Positions 21,882-32,200 of a DNA stretch of 64,000 nt are shown piece after piece. Numbering within the stretch: the first letter of the stretch is position 1; each line of letters opens with the position of its first letter. Both the position numbers and the translations under genes were made by a program. The notes under the pieces are model-generated. The model saw only the letters and a program-made list of their open reading frames with translations, was not told where the DNA came from and ran no database searches. The DNA comes from Lunularia cruciata (lineage: Eukaryota > Streptophyta > Marchantiopsida > Lunulariales > Lunulariaceae): positions 30,509,001 through 30,573,000 of the forward strand of contig OX419758.1 in the NCBI GenBank assembly GCA_948567375.1, in the 5' to 3' direction.

Positions 21882-22619
21882 ATGAGCTTCCAGATCCTAT
21901 TACCTTGTCACCTTTGGATACCACACTTATTGATTGGTAATATTCAGCAAAGAGAGTATGCCTATTGGGGTTGTTTGGTGAGATCAACATTGGACTAGTT
22001 TTATTACTATAGGCAGGCATACAGGTTTAGAGGTACTTGTATGTGGAAAGAGATGAGACTCTAGGTGAGTCTTTACATCACGTGGCACACTTGGCCTTTT
22101 AGTATCTTAAGTTATTTCCAATTTCATCAACTAAGTGTTATCAAAAGACCCTTCTTGTAAATATTCCCTTGTTGGGAGTGTATGATCTAAAGGGACATGG
22201 TCCCATTCATTTGTTAATTTCAAGATAGCCATGTAAGGGACATACTTGTGTTGGCCAAGATCAATTTCTATAAAATCTATATTTTGTTGTGTTGTGGGAG
22301 ATATTATGTATATTATGACATCTTTAGGTTCATTAGGCTATATCTCTAGCCTACATTTTGGAGAAAATCCCTTTGATGGGTGATTCTTGCACATGGGTGG
22401 TGGCAAGTACACATCAAGTCCATTCTTAGATGGGACCTACCGTGTTGTTAGATGTAGCCAAAGTTGGATTATGAGCTCATCGTCTTCATCTTTGGTGGAT
22501 GAATCTTTTACCTAGCAAGGTTTTAAAATGCACTTATGATGGGATTCAATGACTAGCCCACCTTATTACAAAGGATATTTTGGATGTTGTGCACTAGTGC
22601 ACTTTGGATTGTGTTAATT

Positions 22620-23460
22620 AATGATACATCAATTTTTTGATATCCTTACAAATATAATGACATGTAGAGAGCTTTGATTCACAGTAAGAGGAGATGGCTT
22701 TTTTATGTTGGTTTGGTAGAGATTTCCCATGGAGAGTATACTTTAGCTCTAGTGATGCCAAGCAAGAAGCATATGCATGACAACTACATAGATAGGTGGA
22801 TGTGTGGAGATTACTATCCAATCAATCAATAGACTAGGGTTGATTGGTATGCTTTGCCTACACTAGAAGAGATATTTTATGCAATTGAGCATGCAAAGAT
22901 CTTTAGTACTTTAGATCTTTGTATTTCATTAGTTGTAAATCAAGGAGGAGAACAAGTTCAAGATAACATTTTGGGCTATTGATCCTCATGGTAGGGATGT
23001 ATTGTATCAATGGAGTGTACCATTTGGGTTAAAGAATGCTCCTGCCAAGTTCTAAAGGGGGTCATGGATACAATCCTACTGGGATTGGATTTTGTTTGGT
23101 GCTATATCTTGATGAGATTTTGGTCTATAGCACTACCATGGAGGAGCATGAGAGATATTTGTTGAAGGTGTTTGAAAGATTGAGATCTCATGGACTCAAA
23201 TTACATTTTAAGAAGTGTTGATTCTTTCACAAGCAAGTTGATTATTTGGGTCACACTATCTACCTTGGTGGACCTGGTGTTTAATAGACTAAGGTGGAAA
23301 ATGCTATTACATATATTTCTCAACCTACAAATGTTAGCAAAGTGCAAGCATTCCTTGGGTTGGTGAATTTCTATTGCTGATATATTAGAAGACTTAATGC
23401 CATTACAAAGGTCTTGACAAAGCTAACCAAGCTTATGCAAGAGTGGTGTTGGGAAGATTA
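22620..23460 (+). pseudogene. Reverse transcriptase (E copy 3)
   Basis: Fingers segment near 22690-22870 (VEISHGEYTLALV, YIDRWMCGDYYPIN), then FSTLDL-like, KFKITFWAIDPHG, QWSVPFGLKNAPAKF near 23020-23050, and the active site region CYLDEILVYSTTMEEHERY (23100-23160) where YIDDILVY has become YLDEILVY. This costs the second catalytic Asp. The thumb follows (RSHGLKLHFKKC). Confidence 0.8.
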
Positions 23461-23895
23461 GCAAGAGAGAGCTTGTATAAAGCTCATGGAGAAGTTGACA
23501 TCTACTCCTATTCTTATGAGATTGATCAAAGGACAAACATTCCATGTTCATATTGATTGGGATAAATGGGGCTTGGAGCAATGCTCATCTTATAGGATAA
23601 TGAGAAGAAGGAGTTTATGGTGGCATATGCTAGTTGCTTCAACAATTTAGTGGAAGCAAAATATAGCTCATATGGGAGAGATTGCTTGGCAATAGTGTCG
23701 GTAGTAGCACATTTCCAATTTTATCTACTTGGTAGCCTCTTCACTCTCATCACTAATCATCAACCATTAAAGTGGTTGATGGAGCTTGGCAAGCTTTCAA
23801 GGAAGCTTGCACAATGGACTTTGATTTTATACGAATATGATTTCAAGGTTATTCATAGAAATGGAGTGGTGATTGTGATGAAGATGGGTTGAGTA
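23461..23895 (+). pseudogene. RNase H (E copy 3)
   Basis: Contains the first acidic region (FHVHIDWDKWG, near 23540-23570), then an open stretch of about 90 codons from 23617 with YASCFNNLVEAKYSSYGRD, CLAIVSVVAHFQFYL, NHQPLKWLMELGKLSRKLAQW and EYDFKVIHRNG. Order and spacing match copy 2 at 28718-29056. Confidence 0.8.
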
Positions 23896-24448
23896 GAAAC
23901 CCATGTACCGACTCATAAGATCAGACCAAGGCATGTTGGCATGGTGAGACATATGAGGAGATGGTGCCAAGTTGGCATGCATCTAACTTTCTATGTATAT
24001 TTTTTGAGGCTCTCATGGTATCTCTCTCAATATGGATAGGAGGAGTTGTTGAGGTCTCAAATCCAAAGTGAGGAGATATTGGTATAGGTCAACAAGAAAT
24101 TCATGAAGATGTCTTAGTGATGGGTTATCTTTGCACCGGTGTTGTTGGTGGCACAATTGGTGCCAAGGAGAGAGATTGTGTCCTTCAGCAAGCCACGTGG
24201 TTTAGATTGGAGAGCAAACATCTTCTTCATGTATGGGAGGATGGTAGAGTGTGAGTAGTACCCCTTTCATCTTAGAGACCATAGTTGATATGTCATGCTC
24301 ATGAGGAGCTAGAACATTTTGGAGTAAAGAAAACATATAGATTACTCCATAGTCATTATTTGTTGTATGGTATGAAGGATACCGTAAAATAATTTGTTGC
24401 CAAATTTGTGGTTTACGACCAAGTTAGAGCATCATTTAATGATTCTAT
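23896..24448 (+). pseudogene. Integrase N-terminal region (E copy 3, truncated)
   Basis: The linker (DVLVMGYLCTGVVGGTIGAKERD near 24110-24170) and HHCC zinc segment (CHAHEELEHFGVKKTYR, then KFVVYDQV with Cys to Tyr) end at 24448, where a C-type LTR starts. No catalytic core remains. Confidence 0.75.
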
Positions 24449-25131
24449 GTGTAATTTTCCATGGATAGAGAAGCAAAATAGAGAAAACACAAATTCCACA
24501 CTCAAACTCCAATGCCCCAAAGGAGCACCTTCTCTTTATTATATAGCCAAGAGGATCTCCTCCAAGAAAGCTCCACCATAGGACTAGGTACATGGATAGG
24601 TGACCTATCAGCAAGCTCCACCCTTAGATTACTTGCTTGGATGGGTGACATGTCAATCTTGGTCCCATTTGGTTGGTCAAACAGGCTTTGACCAGAGGGA
24701 ATATTTTAGGGAATCTTTTAGGGAATATTTTAGGGAATCTTCCTATATGAATCTCAAAATCACATAGGTGAGGTATCATTGGAAAGCTCTTGATAAGACA
24801 AACCTAGAGAGAGAGCAAGCCTTTCCTTTGTTGGGGGATTATGCATATTTTTTAGGCCTAATTCATCTGTTTAGGCCTCTAAAATTGCCTCAAGTTTTCT
24901 GGCCTATTTTGGCTTTTGCCCTATTAGTAGAAGTGCTCTTTTGGTGATACCACTATCTCCATCATGTGTAACATCCTTCTAGATGTTCCCCCTCCAAGTT
25001 TCACCTTTAGATCATATGCAAGCTATTGATTCTATAGTTTCCAAGCATGTTTTGGTTTCTGGCCTATTAGTAGAAGTACTCTTTTGGTGATATCTCTATC
25101 TGATCTACTTAGTCCATTGTGTATAATATCT
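24449..25131 (-). repeat. C-type LTR, truncated
   Basis: Reverse-oriented LTR starting tgtaattttcc (decayed TGTAATACTCC) and matching 2676-3366 through 'ccaaaggagcaccttctctttattatata' and both ~155-bp U3 units. It lacks the last ~60 bp at its right edge, where A-family pol sequence begins without a gap. No TSD pair is found. Confidence 0.82.
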
Positions 25132-26170
25132 TGAAATTAGAGAGAGGAGGTTATATACCCTCAAGTATGGTCCAAATGTTACCAAGGAGGAGAAGGTGAG
25201 ATTAGAGGAGATTTTATGCAAGTTCATCCATGTGTTTGCTTTCAATTACAAGGATTTGAAGGAAGTCACCTTGGAGGAGCACAAGATAGAGGTGGAGTCA
25301 CATGCAAGACCAGTCTGCCAAAAGCTACATCGCCTTAGCCCACCAATGGCCTTGGTTGTGAAGGAGGAGATTGATAAGCTCAAGGAGGCTGGATTTATCT
25401 TTGAGGTGGAGAATTTAGAATGGGTGTCTCCAATTGTGATTGTGAAAAAAAAGAATGGCAAGCTTTGAGTATGTGTGGATTACAAGAAGCTCAATGATGT
25501 TACCAAGAAGGAAAACTACCCATTACCATTCATTCATGAGATCTTGGAGGAGCTTGTAGGCCATGAGAGGTATAGTTTTGGAGATGTTATAATGGATATA
25601 TCCAAATCAAGATTGCACCAAAGCATCAATAACTCACCATATTCACCACACCTTGGGGAACTTACGCTTTCAAGGTCATCCCTTTTAGGCTTTGCAATGC
25701 TCCAGCCACATTCCAATAGTTCATGAACAAGGTATCTAAACCTTTCATTGGGAAATTTGTGAGAGACTTCATTGATGACTTTTGTATCTATGGGAGCAAG
25801 GCGGAGCACTTTGAGCACATAATCAAGGTCTTGCAATGCTTGGATGAGGTAAATGCATCACTCAACCTAGAGAAGTGAATTTTTGGATGTGAAGAAGGTC
25901 TACTTTTGGGGCACATCATCTCCAAGGATGGAATAGTAGTTGATCTTGAGAAGGTGAGGAAAATCTCAAACCTTCCATTCCTTTGAAGCTTGACAAAGTT
26001 ACGCCAATTCTTGGAGATGGTTGTGAACTATAAGAGGCTCATCTTCTTATTTTCCAAAAAGTCTTATGCATTGACCATCTACATGAAGAAAGTGTAGATT
26101 ACATGGTGATTTTGGAGGACACGAAGACTCTCAAAGCTTTTGAGGAGCTCAAGCAATCCCTTGTTGTAGC
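25132..26170 (+). pseudogene. Family A RT / RNase H fragment
   Basis: An internal slice of A pol matching 36550-37620 of A copy 2 (reverse). It holds KEVTLEEHKIEVESHA, EEIDKLKEAGFIFEVEN, WVSPIVIVKKKNGKL, the region around the active site (FIDDFCIYGSK near 25770) and the thumb (EEGLLLGHIISKDG). It starts within the pre-RT linker, ends at FEELKQSLVVA and lacks LTRs. The right junction shares agct with the adjoining E LTR, suggesting end joining with microhomology. Confidence 0.8.
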
Positions 26171-26831
26171 TGTCGTGCGTATATACATTGCTACACAACA
26201 TACATTGCTATCAACATCATACACTATAGAAGCACAACTCACACATAAGTCATACATAGACTCTAAAGTGCCACAATAATCAGATTGCTTACCACTCTCA
26301 ACTCAACTCAACTCAGATCAATACTTGATCTATCACTCTATAAACTGCCAACAACTGGGCACTGATTACAGTCAAGCCACACCCACTCAAGCATAGAGAA
26401 TCCAGGTGACGCTCGCCGACCTCTGTCCACCAAGCCAGGAACTCGAAGGCTCAACATCAGAGAAGTGAGCTCTCTGGAGCTCACTTCGAAACTATACCCC
26501 CTGGACTCGAGCTAGCACTGAAACCCTAACGGTCCCGCTGACGGCACACTCGACGATGCGAATGGTGCAAAGTGACGGTGGGCCCCACCGTGAAGTCAGT
26601 ACCCCAAACACCAAATCTGACCGTCGGAAAGTAGTCTCTGAGATACTGCTGAAATAACTCTAGCTACTATCACTGGAACTCCAATGTCCGAGCATCTAGA
26701 CGCGGCACTACAAATGGTATGACAACTATCGTGCGTATATTCATTGCTACACAACATACATTGCTGTCAACATCATACACTATAGAAGCACAACTCACAC
26801 ATAAGTCATACAAAGACTCTAAAGTGCCACA
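26171..26831 (-). repeat. E copy 2 3' LTR region
   Basis: The minus-strand LTR begins TGTGGCACTTTAGAG right after the purine tract. A ~105-bp unit (gcgtatat.cattgctacacaac ... aagtgccaca) is present at both edges (26171 to ~26275 and ~26727-26831) around a ~450-bp core that matches copy 1. The left edge is a truncation junction with A sequence. Confidence 0.72.
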
Positions 26832-27000
26832 ATCGCCCCCCTAGCTGGCGGTTAGGTCCCTCTAACTCCAGATAGCCATCTAGTCTAAGTATATGGTATA
26901 CCCTCTAATGGGCAAAGATCAGGAGGCCGGGTGCTATGGAGCCCCATCGTTAATCGCCGTTTTGCAATCTATACCATATAAAGAATGAACTAGCTATAGG

Positions 27001-27350
27001 TCAAGTACATCTAGGACATAACCACTGTCCTTGAGGAACCACCATGAGGGGAGGAGTCATACATGCCATATGCTATCCTCTCGAATAGCTATCACACACT
27101 AACATAGTAGCAGCTCCACCAGAAGAGCCACATAACATACACCTCAAGCCTGCACGTACAAGTGCCAAGCTTGGGTCCATAGTACCATCAATGTTGGAAG
27201 GTGGCATGGCGCACAATTGTGCACATGATCCTTCCAAACAACACCATCACGTCCTTCTAACATAAGGACTCTAGAAGGCAAAACCTCATGCACTCTCAAG
27301 ATAGTGCGGCCTGTAGAAACATCAATTCTACATCAAGTGTCGTCGGTGCT
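27001..27350 (-). pseudogene. PHD finger at integrase C-terminus (E copy 2)
   Basis: Minus-strand codons at 27130-27141 encode CMLC. Downstream lie VCDSY, RG-stop-H (Trp codon TGG mutated to TAG), MAC, PPLMVVPQ, and WLCPRC just before the TGA at 27001-27003. The C4HC3 spacing of a PHD finger is complete except for Tyr in place of the fourth Cys, as also seen in copy 1, and the stop at the conserved Trp. The domain lies at the very C-terminus of the polyprotein, directly after integrase. Confidence 0.82.
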
Positions 27351-28300
27351 GTCTACTATAGATCTACATAGTTGCCTGGATGAAATCGACGGATCGAGGG
27401 TCTATAACCTCCTCCTCGAATGGTAGTATAGCGTAAAGTATCTCTATGCTGAGCAATTGCCAAGTTCTCAAAGGCCATCGACATCACTCTCTAAAAGATC
27501 TCTGCCCGCTAAGAACATGCGCTCATCCATACATCGAGGTCATCCAAGTCCAAAACTACAGTAGCATCTCGACGAATGGCTGCAAGTAAATCTGGATCTC
27601 ATCCATAGAGTAGAAAGTATGGAGAGAAGGATGCTAAGGAGGCTTGCCGGCTGAACCGATAGCCCATGGCCAACCAAGGTAATTGGAGATCCCAATCTCC
27701 CAAGTGGCCTCTCTACAAACCATACTTTCGCAATCCTCTCTTCACTGTCTGAACCACTCTCTCTGCTAAGCCATCTGCCTCAAGGTGATCTCGGGATGTA
27801 GTACGATGATCAATCAAAGCCTTGTCATACAAGACCTGAAACTCCCCCAAGAACTCTGTACCCTGATCAGTCAAAACCTCAGCTGGTGCACCAATATGAC
27901 TAAGAACTCGATCCAGGAACGAGTAAGCTGTCCCTTCACTAGACTTGTCTGGAAGTGCCACCAACTCAATCCACTTGGAGAAGTGCTCCACCATCACCAA
28001 AACATACCGATGATGTCTCACAGTCAGCGGTAAAGGTCCGGCAAAGTCCAAACTCCAACGGTAACCCAATCCTATGATATGTAATGGGTGTAACTATGGC
28101 ATAGGAGCATTGAATGCTGCTCTAACTTGGTCACAAACCACACATCTAGCAACAAACTATTGTACCTCGGTCTGCATACCGTGCCACCAATAATGACTCT
28201 GGAGTAAGCTATATGTACGCTTTACTCCAAAATGTCCTAGCTCCTTATGAGCATGACGGACCAACTGTGGTCTTTATGTTGGAAGTGGTACTACTCGCAC
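27351..28300 (-). pseudogene. Integrase (E copy 2)
   Basis: The open stretch 28069-27713 carries the core: SLDFAGPLPL with the first catalytic Asp, FSKWIELVALPDK, VLTDQGTEFLGEF with the second Asp, and ADGLAERVVQTVKRGL with the catalytic Glu, spacing D,D-35-E. The zinc region lies upstream at 28290-28140 (AHEELGHFGVK, ARCVVCDQV). Downstream toward 27351 are WLAMGYRF, SPYFLLYG and the DLDDLDVW region. All three catalytic residues are retained although stops interrupt the chain. Confidence 0.85.
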
Positions 28301-29056
28301 TCTACCATCCTTCCATACACGCAAAAGGTGTCTACCCTCCAATCTAAACCGTCTGGCTTGCTGAAGAACACGGTCTCTCTCCTTGGCCCCAACTGTGCCA
28401 CCCACAACACCAGTGCAAAGATAGTCCATCACTAAGACATCATCATGAATGTCTCGCTGAACTGTACCGATATCTTCACTCTCTGGATCTGTGACCTCAA
28501 TAACTCCTCCTGTATGCGCTGAGAGAGATACCGCCAAAGCCTCTGCAAATATACACAAAAAGGCCGATGCATGCCAACCTGGCACCATCTCCTCATCTGT
28601 CTCACCATGCCAACGTGCTCCGGTCTGATCTTGCTGGCTGGGACATGGGTTTCTACTCAACCCATTTACATCACGGTTCACCACTCCAGGTCTGTGAACA
28701 ACCATGAAATCATACTCCTATAAAACCAGAGCCCATCGTGCAAGCTTCCTTGAAAGCTTGTCAGACTCCATCAACCACTTTAGTGGCTGATGATTAGTGA
28801 TGAAAGTGAAGGGGTTACCAAATAGGTAACATCGGAAATGTGCTACTGCCCAAACTGCTGCCAAACACTCTCCCTCATATGAACTATACTTCGCCTTTGC
28901 TGAATTGTTGGAGCGACTAGCATAGGCCACCACAAACTCCTTCTCCTCATCATCATGCTGGGTGAGCACTGCTCCAAGCACCAACATACTCCAATCAGTA
29001 TGAACCTGGAATGGTCGTCCCCTGATCGGTCTGCTCAAAATAGGAGCAGATGTCAA
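28301..29056 (-). pseudogene. RNase H and tether (E copy 2)
   Basis: 29056-28718 is open: the FQVHTDWSMLVLGAVLTQHDD first acidic motif, VVAYASRSNN, YSSYEGECLAAVWAV with catalytic Glu, and TNHQPLKWLMESDKLSRKLARW. The tether/linker 28705-28301 (HRPGVVNRDVNGLSRNPC, then DVLVMDYLCTGVVGG) leads to integrase in the same frame. Confidence 0.83.
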
Positions 29057-30014
29057 CCTCTCCTTGAGCTCTACAAAAGCTCTCTCTTGCTCATCTCCCC
29101 AACACCACTCCTATGTAAGCTTGGTCAGCATCTTCAAGGCCTTGGCAATGGCACTAAATCCTCTAACATAGCGGCGATAGAAGTTTGCCAACCCAAGGAA
29201 TGCTCGCACTCTGCTCACATCTGTAGGCCAAGGAATACGTGCAATAGCCTCCACCTTGGTCTGCTGAACACCAAGTCCTCCAGGGTAGATAGTGTGACCC
29301 AAATACTCAACCTGCTTGTGGAAGAACCTACACTTCCCAAGATGTAGTTTGAGTCCATGAGATCTCAACCTCTCAAACACCGCCAACAACTGTCTCTCAT
29401 GCTCCTCCACAATCGTGCTATAAACCAAAATGTCATCAATATAGCACTGAGCAAAATCCAATCCAGCTAGGATCCTATCCATGACCCTTTGGAACTCAGC
29501 AGGAGCGTTCTTTAACCCAAATGGTAAGAACCTCCACTGATATAACACATCCTTACCGTGAGGATCAATAGCCCAAAATGTTGTCTTGGACTTATCCTCC
29601 TCCTTGATCGGCAACTGATGATATCTTGCTCGAAGATCCAAAGTACTGAAGACCTTTGCATGCCCAATTGTATCAAAAATCCTCCGGTGTAGGCATGGCA
29701 TACCGATCAGCCCTAGTTTGTCGGTTGATAGGACGGTAATCTCCACACATCCGCCTATCTGTATAGTTGCCATGCATATCCTTCTTGGCTACAATCACTG
29801 TCGTTGATGCATACTCTCCATGTGAAATCTCCACTAAACTAGCCTCAAAAAGGTCACTACTCTGGCTCTGAATCAATGTCCTTTCCATATCACTATATCG
29901 ATAAGGACGTCCGGACACTAGTGTGTTGCTAGTCAGCTCAATCCGTATATTAGGTCCCTTCAAAGCACCCAAATCCTTCATACTGAAGGCAAAACAACTC
30001 GTGTGACTCCTCAA
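29057..30014 (-). pseudogene. Reverse transcriptase (E copy 2)
   Basis: The N-terminal part (30014-29673) has SDLFEASLVEISHGEYAST, IVAKKDMHGNYTDRRMCGDY and RPINRQTRADRYAMPTPE. After a one-base shift the rest is open (29773-29111): FSTLDLRARYHQL, KTTFWAIDPHGKDVLYQW, FLPFGLKNAPAEFQRVMD, active site CYIDDILVYST, LGHTIYPGG and RVRAFLGLANFYRRYV. The catalytic YIDD is intact. The N-terminal part is in the same frame as the methyltransferase before it. Confidence 0.88.
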
Positions 30015-30212
30015 GAACCTCCAAACCCTCCGTCTTTCCTCTCCTGTAAGCTTGGGTCCAAGATCTGGCTCCCAAGTATCCTTTGTAACTGTAGTAGGAG
30101 TAGAAGACGTATTGACTGACTGCTACATTAGGCCCTTGGGAGCAATAGTGTCATGCTCCCAACCTCTGTGCAAAAAACTCTGTCCACTCTGGTTGCAAGC
30201 TCTACACGTCCT

Positions 30213-31960
30213 CTAGCTGCATCCCATGTGGACCAATGGGTGTAGTCTAAGTAGCCCACGCTCACCTGGATGGACTCCAAGTAGACCACTCTCCCTAGTA
30301 GCTACATGATGTGTCCCAAGAATACCATGTCCACTCGGTCCATCACCCCTAGCATGTGCTTGAATCGTCTCGATAGGCACAGGGCTCACAAGTGTTTGAG
30401 TGGTGATGCCTATCAAGCGCATCTGACGCTGCTCTGCCAAGCCAAGGCTCACAATCTAGGTCAAACAATTCAGGTCCATAGCCTGACCTAACACCTGACG
30501 CCTGGATGCCTCTAACACTATTGGAACAGCGGTAATACCGGTGCAAAAACCCATCGCCCGCTCTCTCTCATCAGCATTGGGCTCCACCAACTGCTGTAAC
30601 TATGAGTTCCAAACAAGTCCATGTCCTCCCTCTTGAAAAGCATGAGAGCTAGGGAAACTCATGAGTGTGGGAAATGTGGCTCTAGGCTGTCCAACTAGGT
30701 TCACCACTACCATAGGTGACCTATCAGCCACTACCACTGTCTGAGACTGATGCCCAACATCCAAGATATCATCAACAAGGATGTGGTCAAGTCGCAGAAT
30801 TCCATCATAAGCGCGCTGTAGAACCTCTCTGGGTAAGAGGTTTGTCCACCAAAGATGAAGACTATGAGCCCGTGATCCCACTCTGGTTGCATCTAACAAT
30901 ACAGCAGGTCCCATCTAAGAATGGACCTGATGTGTACTCGCCACCACTCTGGTGCAAGAATCACCCAACAAAGGAACATTCTCCAGAAGGTAAGTTGGAG
31001 AAACAGACTGATAAACTTGGAGATGTCGTAATATCCGTAACATCTCCCAAAACACACTAGAACAAGGATCCTAAAGACCCAAACCGTGGCCCGCATGTGT
31101 ATGTCCCTGACATGGCTATCCAGAAATCACCAAGTGAATAGGCCCATGTCTCTCTAGGTTATGCGCCCCCAATAAGGAAATGTCTCTTGGTAAGGCCTTC
31201 TGGTAACCTCTAAATGCTGACATTGGTAATAACTCTGGATACCGATAGGCCAGGTGTGCTACATGATGTAGAGAGAATTACCTAGCAGTCTCATCTCTCT
31301 CTACATACAAGTACCTATGTACTCGGATACCCGCCTGTAACACCGCAGCTAGTCCGGTGCTGATCCCACCAAACAACTCCAATAGGCATATCCCCTCTAC
31401 TGGATATTGCCAAGCAATGAGTGTGGTATCCAGAGGTGTCAAAGCAATTGCCTCTGGAGTCTCATCCTCACACTTATCTCTTGATGGTATGAAGGCTCCA
31501 CTCCAAGCTTGCTGCACCAACTGATCTGCATGCTGCTGCAATGCCTCCTCTAAACTCCACAATGGAACATCCAAGGTGGATAGAACAATCCCACTTGTAC
31601 TCCAAAGCCGAGTGATCTCCTTTGGTACTGGAGTATCCTCTGCATGGATGTTCCCCTCCAACAAGTCACCAGGCCAAGTAATTGCACCACTGAAAGCTAA
31701 AATTGATGCTGCCATGGTCCCGGACTGTAGTGAGCCAAGACTGCCACTACTAAAGCGTATTAGTAGGCGACATACCCGTCCCTCACCAGACTGCCAAGCA
31801 AGTCTATAAGAGGTTGTCTCCTCCCAATAGTCAATGCTGAAACCCATGGGGTATAACACTGCTCCCCTAACTAGCACATCATATGACTCAACTATCATCG
31901 TAATAGCCTGAGCTCTCACCACTGAGCTATCAGTCGGATGACCAGGCTGAACTTGGACAA
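30213..31960 (-). pseudogene. DNMT3-like C5-cytosine DNA methyltransferase (E copy 2)
   Basis: Motifs in order on the minus strand: linker (YPMGFSIDYWEET, 31860 region); motif I LLELFGGISTGLAAVLQAG with RYLYVE at about 31400-31290, the AdoMet-binding loop; motif IV with catalytic Pro-Cys (31110-31115) followed by QGHTHAG; motif VI LENV (30975-30986); motif VIII (VGSRAHSLHLWWTNLLP) near 30870-30820; motif IX (ADERERAMGFCTGIT) and motif X (RRQVLGQAMDLNCLT) at 30570-30460. Spacing and wording follow the DNMT3/DRM class, which methylates cytosine de novo. Stops at five or so sites include 31116-31118 (Trp), 30915-30917 and 30600-30602. It is in frame with protease and RT, so it was made as part of Gag-Pol. 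Confidence 0.9.
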
Positions 31961-31999
31961 CAAGGTATCCATGTGTGATGTACTATGTCGAACCACCAC

Positions 32000-32200
32000 C
32001 AAGAGATGTCTGGATCTGAAATGGACACCTCTCCACATTGGCCTTCCGTAACTCTAGACCGACAACTGCAGCCTTCCCCAACATAAAGGGTTGCGCACCG
32101 GAGTCTAACAAGACTCTCTATGGTGTATAGACCTTCTCTGAAGGTCCTACCAAACAAAAAATCCCCCTCTGGTTATCCAATAGGACAACACTAGGTGTAA
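32000..32200 (-). pseudogene. Aspartic protease (E copy 2)
   Basis: The active-site segment reads RVLLDSGAQPFMLGKAAV, with its catalytic Asp codon at 32103-32105, followed by LELRKANVERCPFQ. The LDSGA core is intact in this copy. The frame is shared with the gag tail upstream and the methyltransferase downstream, so the three were one polyprotein segment. The ORF that starts at 32157 on this strand is a shifted shadow. Confidence 0.82.

Larger units (their letters stand above)
19620..22615 (+). pseudogene. C5-cytosine methyltransferase split by LTR (E copy 3)
   Basis: The N-part (19620-20092) has YPMGFNIDYWEEI and the linker up to the point where the D' LTR entered. It resumes at 21882 with the atgag duplication, then degraded motif I (LFGEINIGL ... 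RYLYVERDET, about 21965-22065), motif IV PC at about 22229-22236 with the upstream Trp a stop, motif VI ENV changed to EKI near 22365, and motif VIII (VGL.AHRLHLWW) near 22480. Motifs IX and X are not seen before RT begins near 22680, so the tail is deleted. The TAG at 22437-22439 is shared with copies 1 and 2. Confidence 0.78.
19252..24448 (+). mobile_element. Family E copy 3, gag end to integrase, opposite orientation
   Basis: Plus-strand E element starting at the gag/protease boundary (TTGGTTGAG, matching the LVEEHGI segment of copies 1 and 2). It runs through protease, methyltransferase, RT, RNase H and the integrase zinc region, ending at 24448. It is split by the solo D' LTR at 20093-21881. 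This is the most decayed E copy (stops every few tens of codons). It lacks gag, PHD finger and LTRs. Confidence 0.83.

Noticed and set aside
26171-26831. A TRIM element made of two 105-bp terminal repeats and a 450-bp interior
   Set aside because: No primer site after the first repeat, no TSD, and the right repeat directly follows the E polypurine tract, so LTR origin is simpler.
27001-27350. Reading the integrase tail as a RING finger or chromodomain
   Set aside because: The W-C-P-x-C end, CDSx-x2-GWH core and spacing fit PHD; no chromodomain aromatic cage pattern is present.
30213-31960. Methyltransferase as a stray host gene or bacterial contaminant
   Set aside because: It is in frame with protease and RT and present at the same place in three E copies in two orientations.
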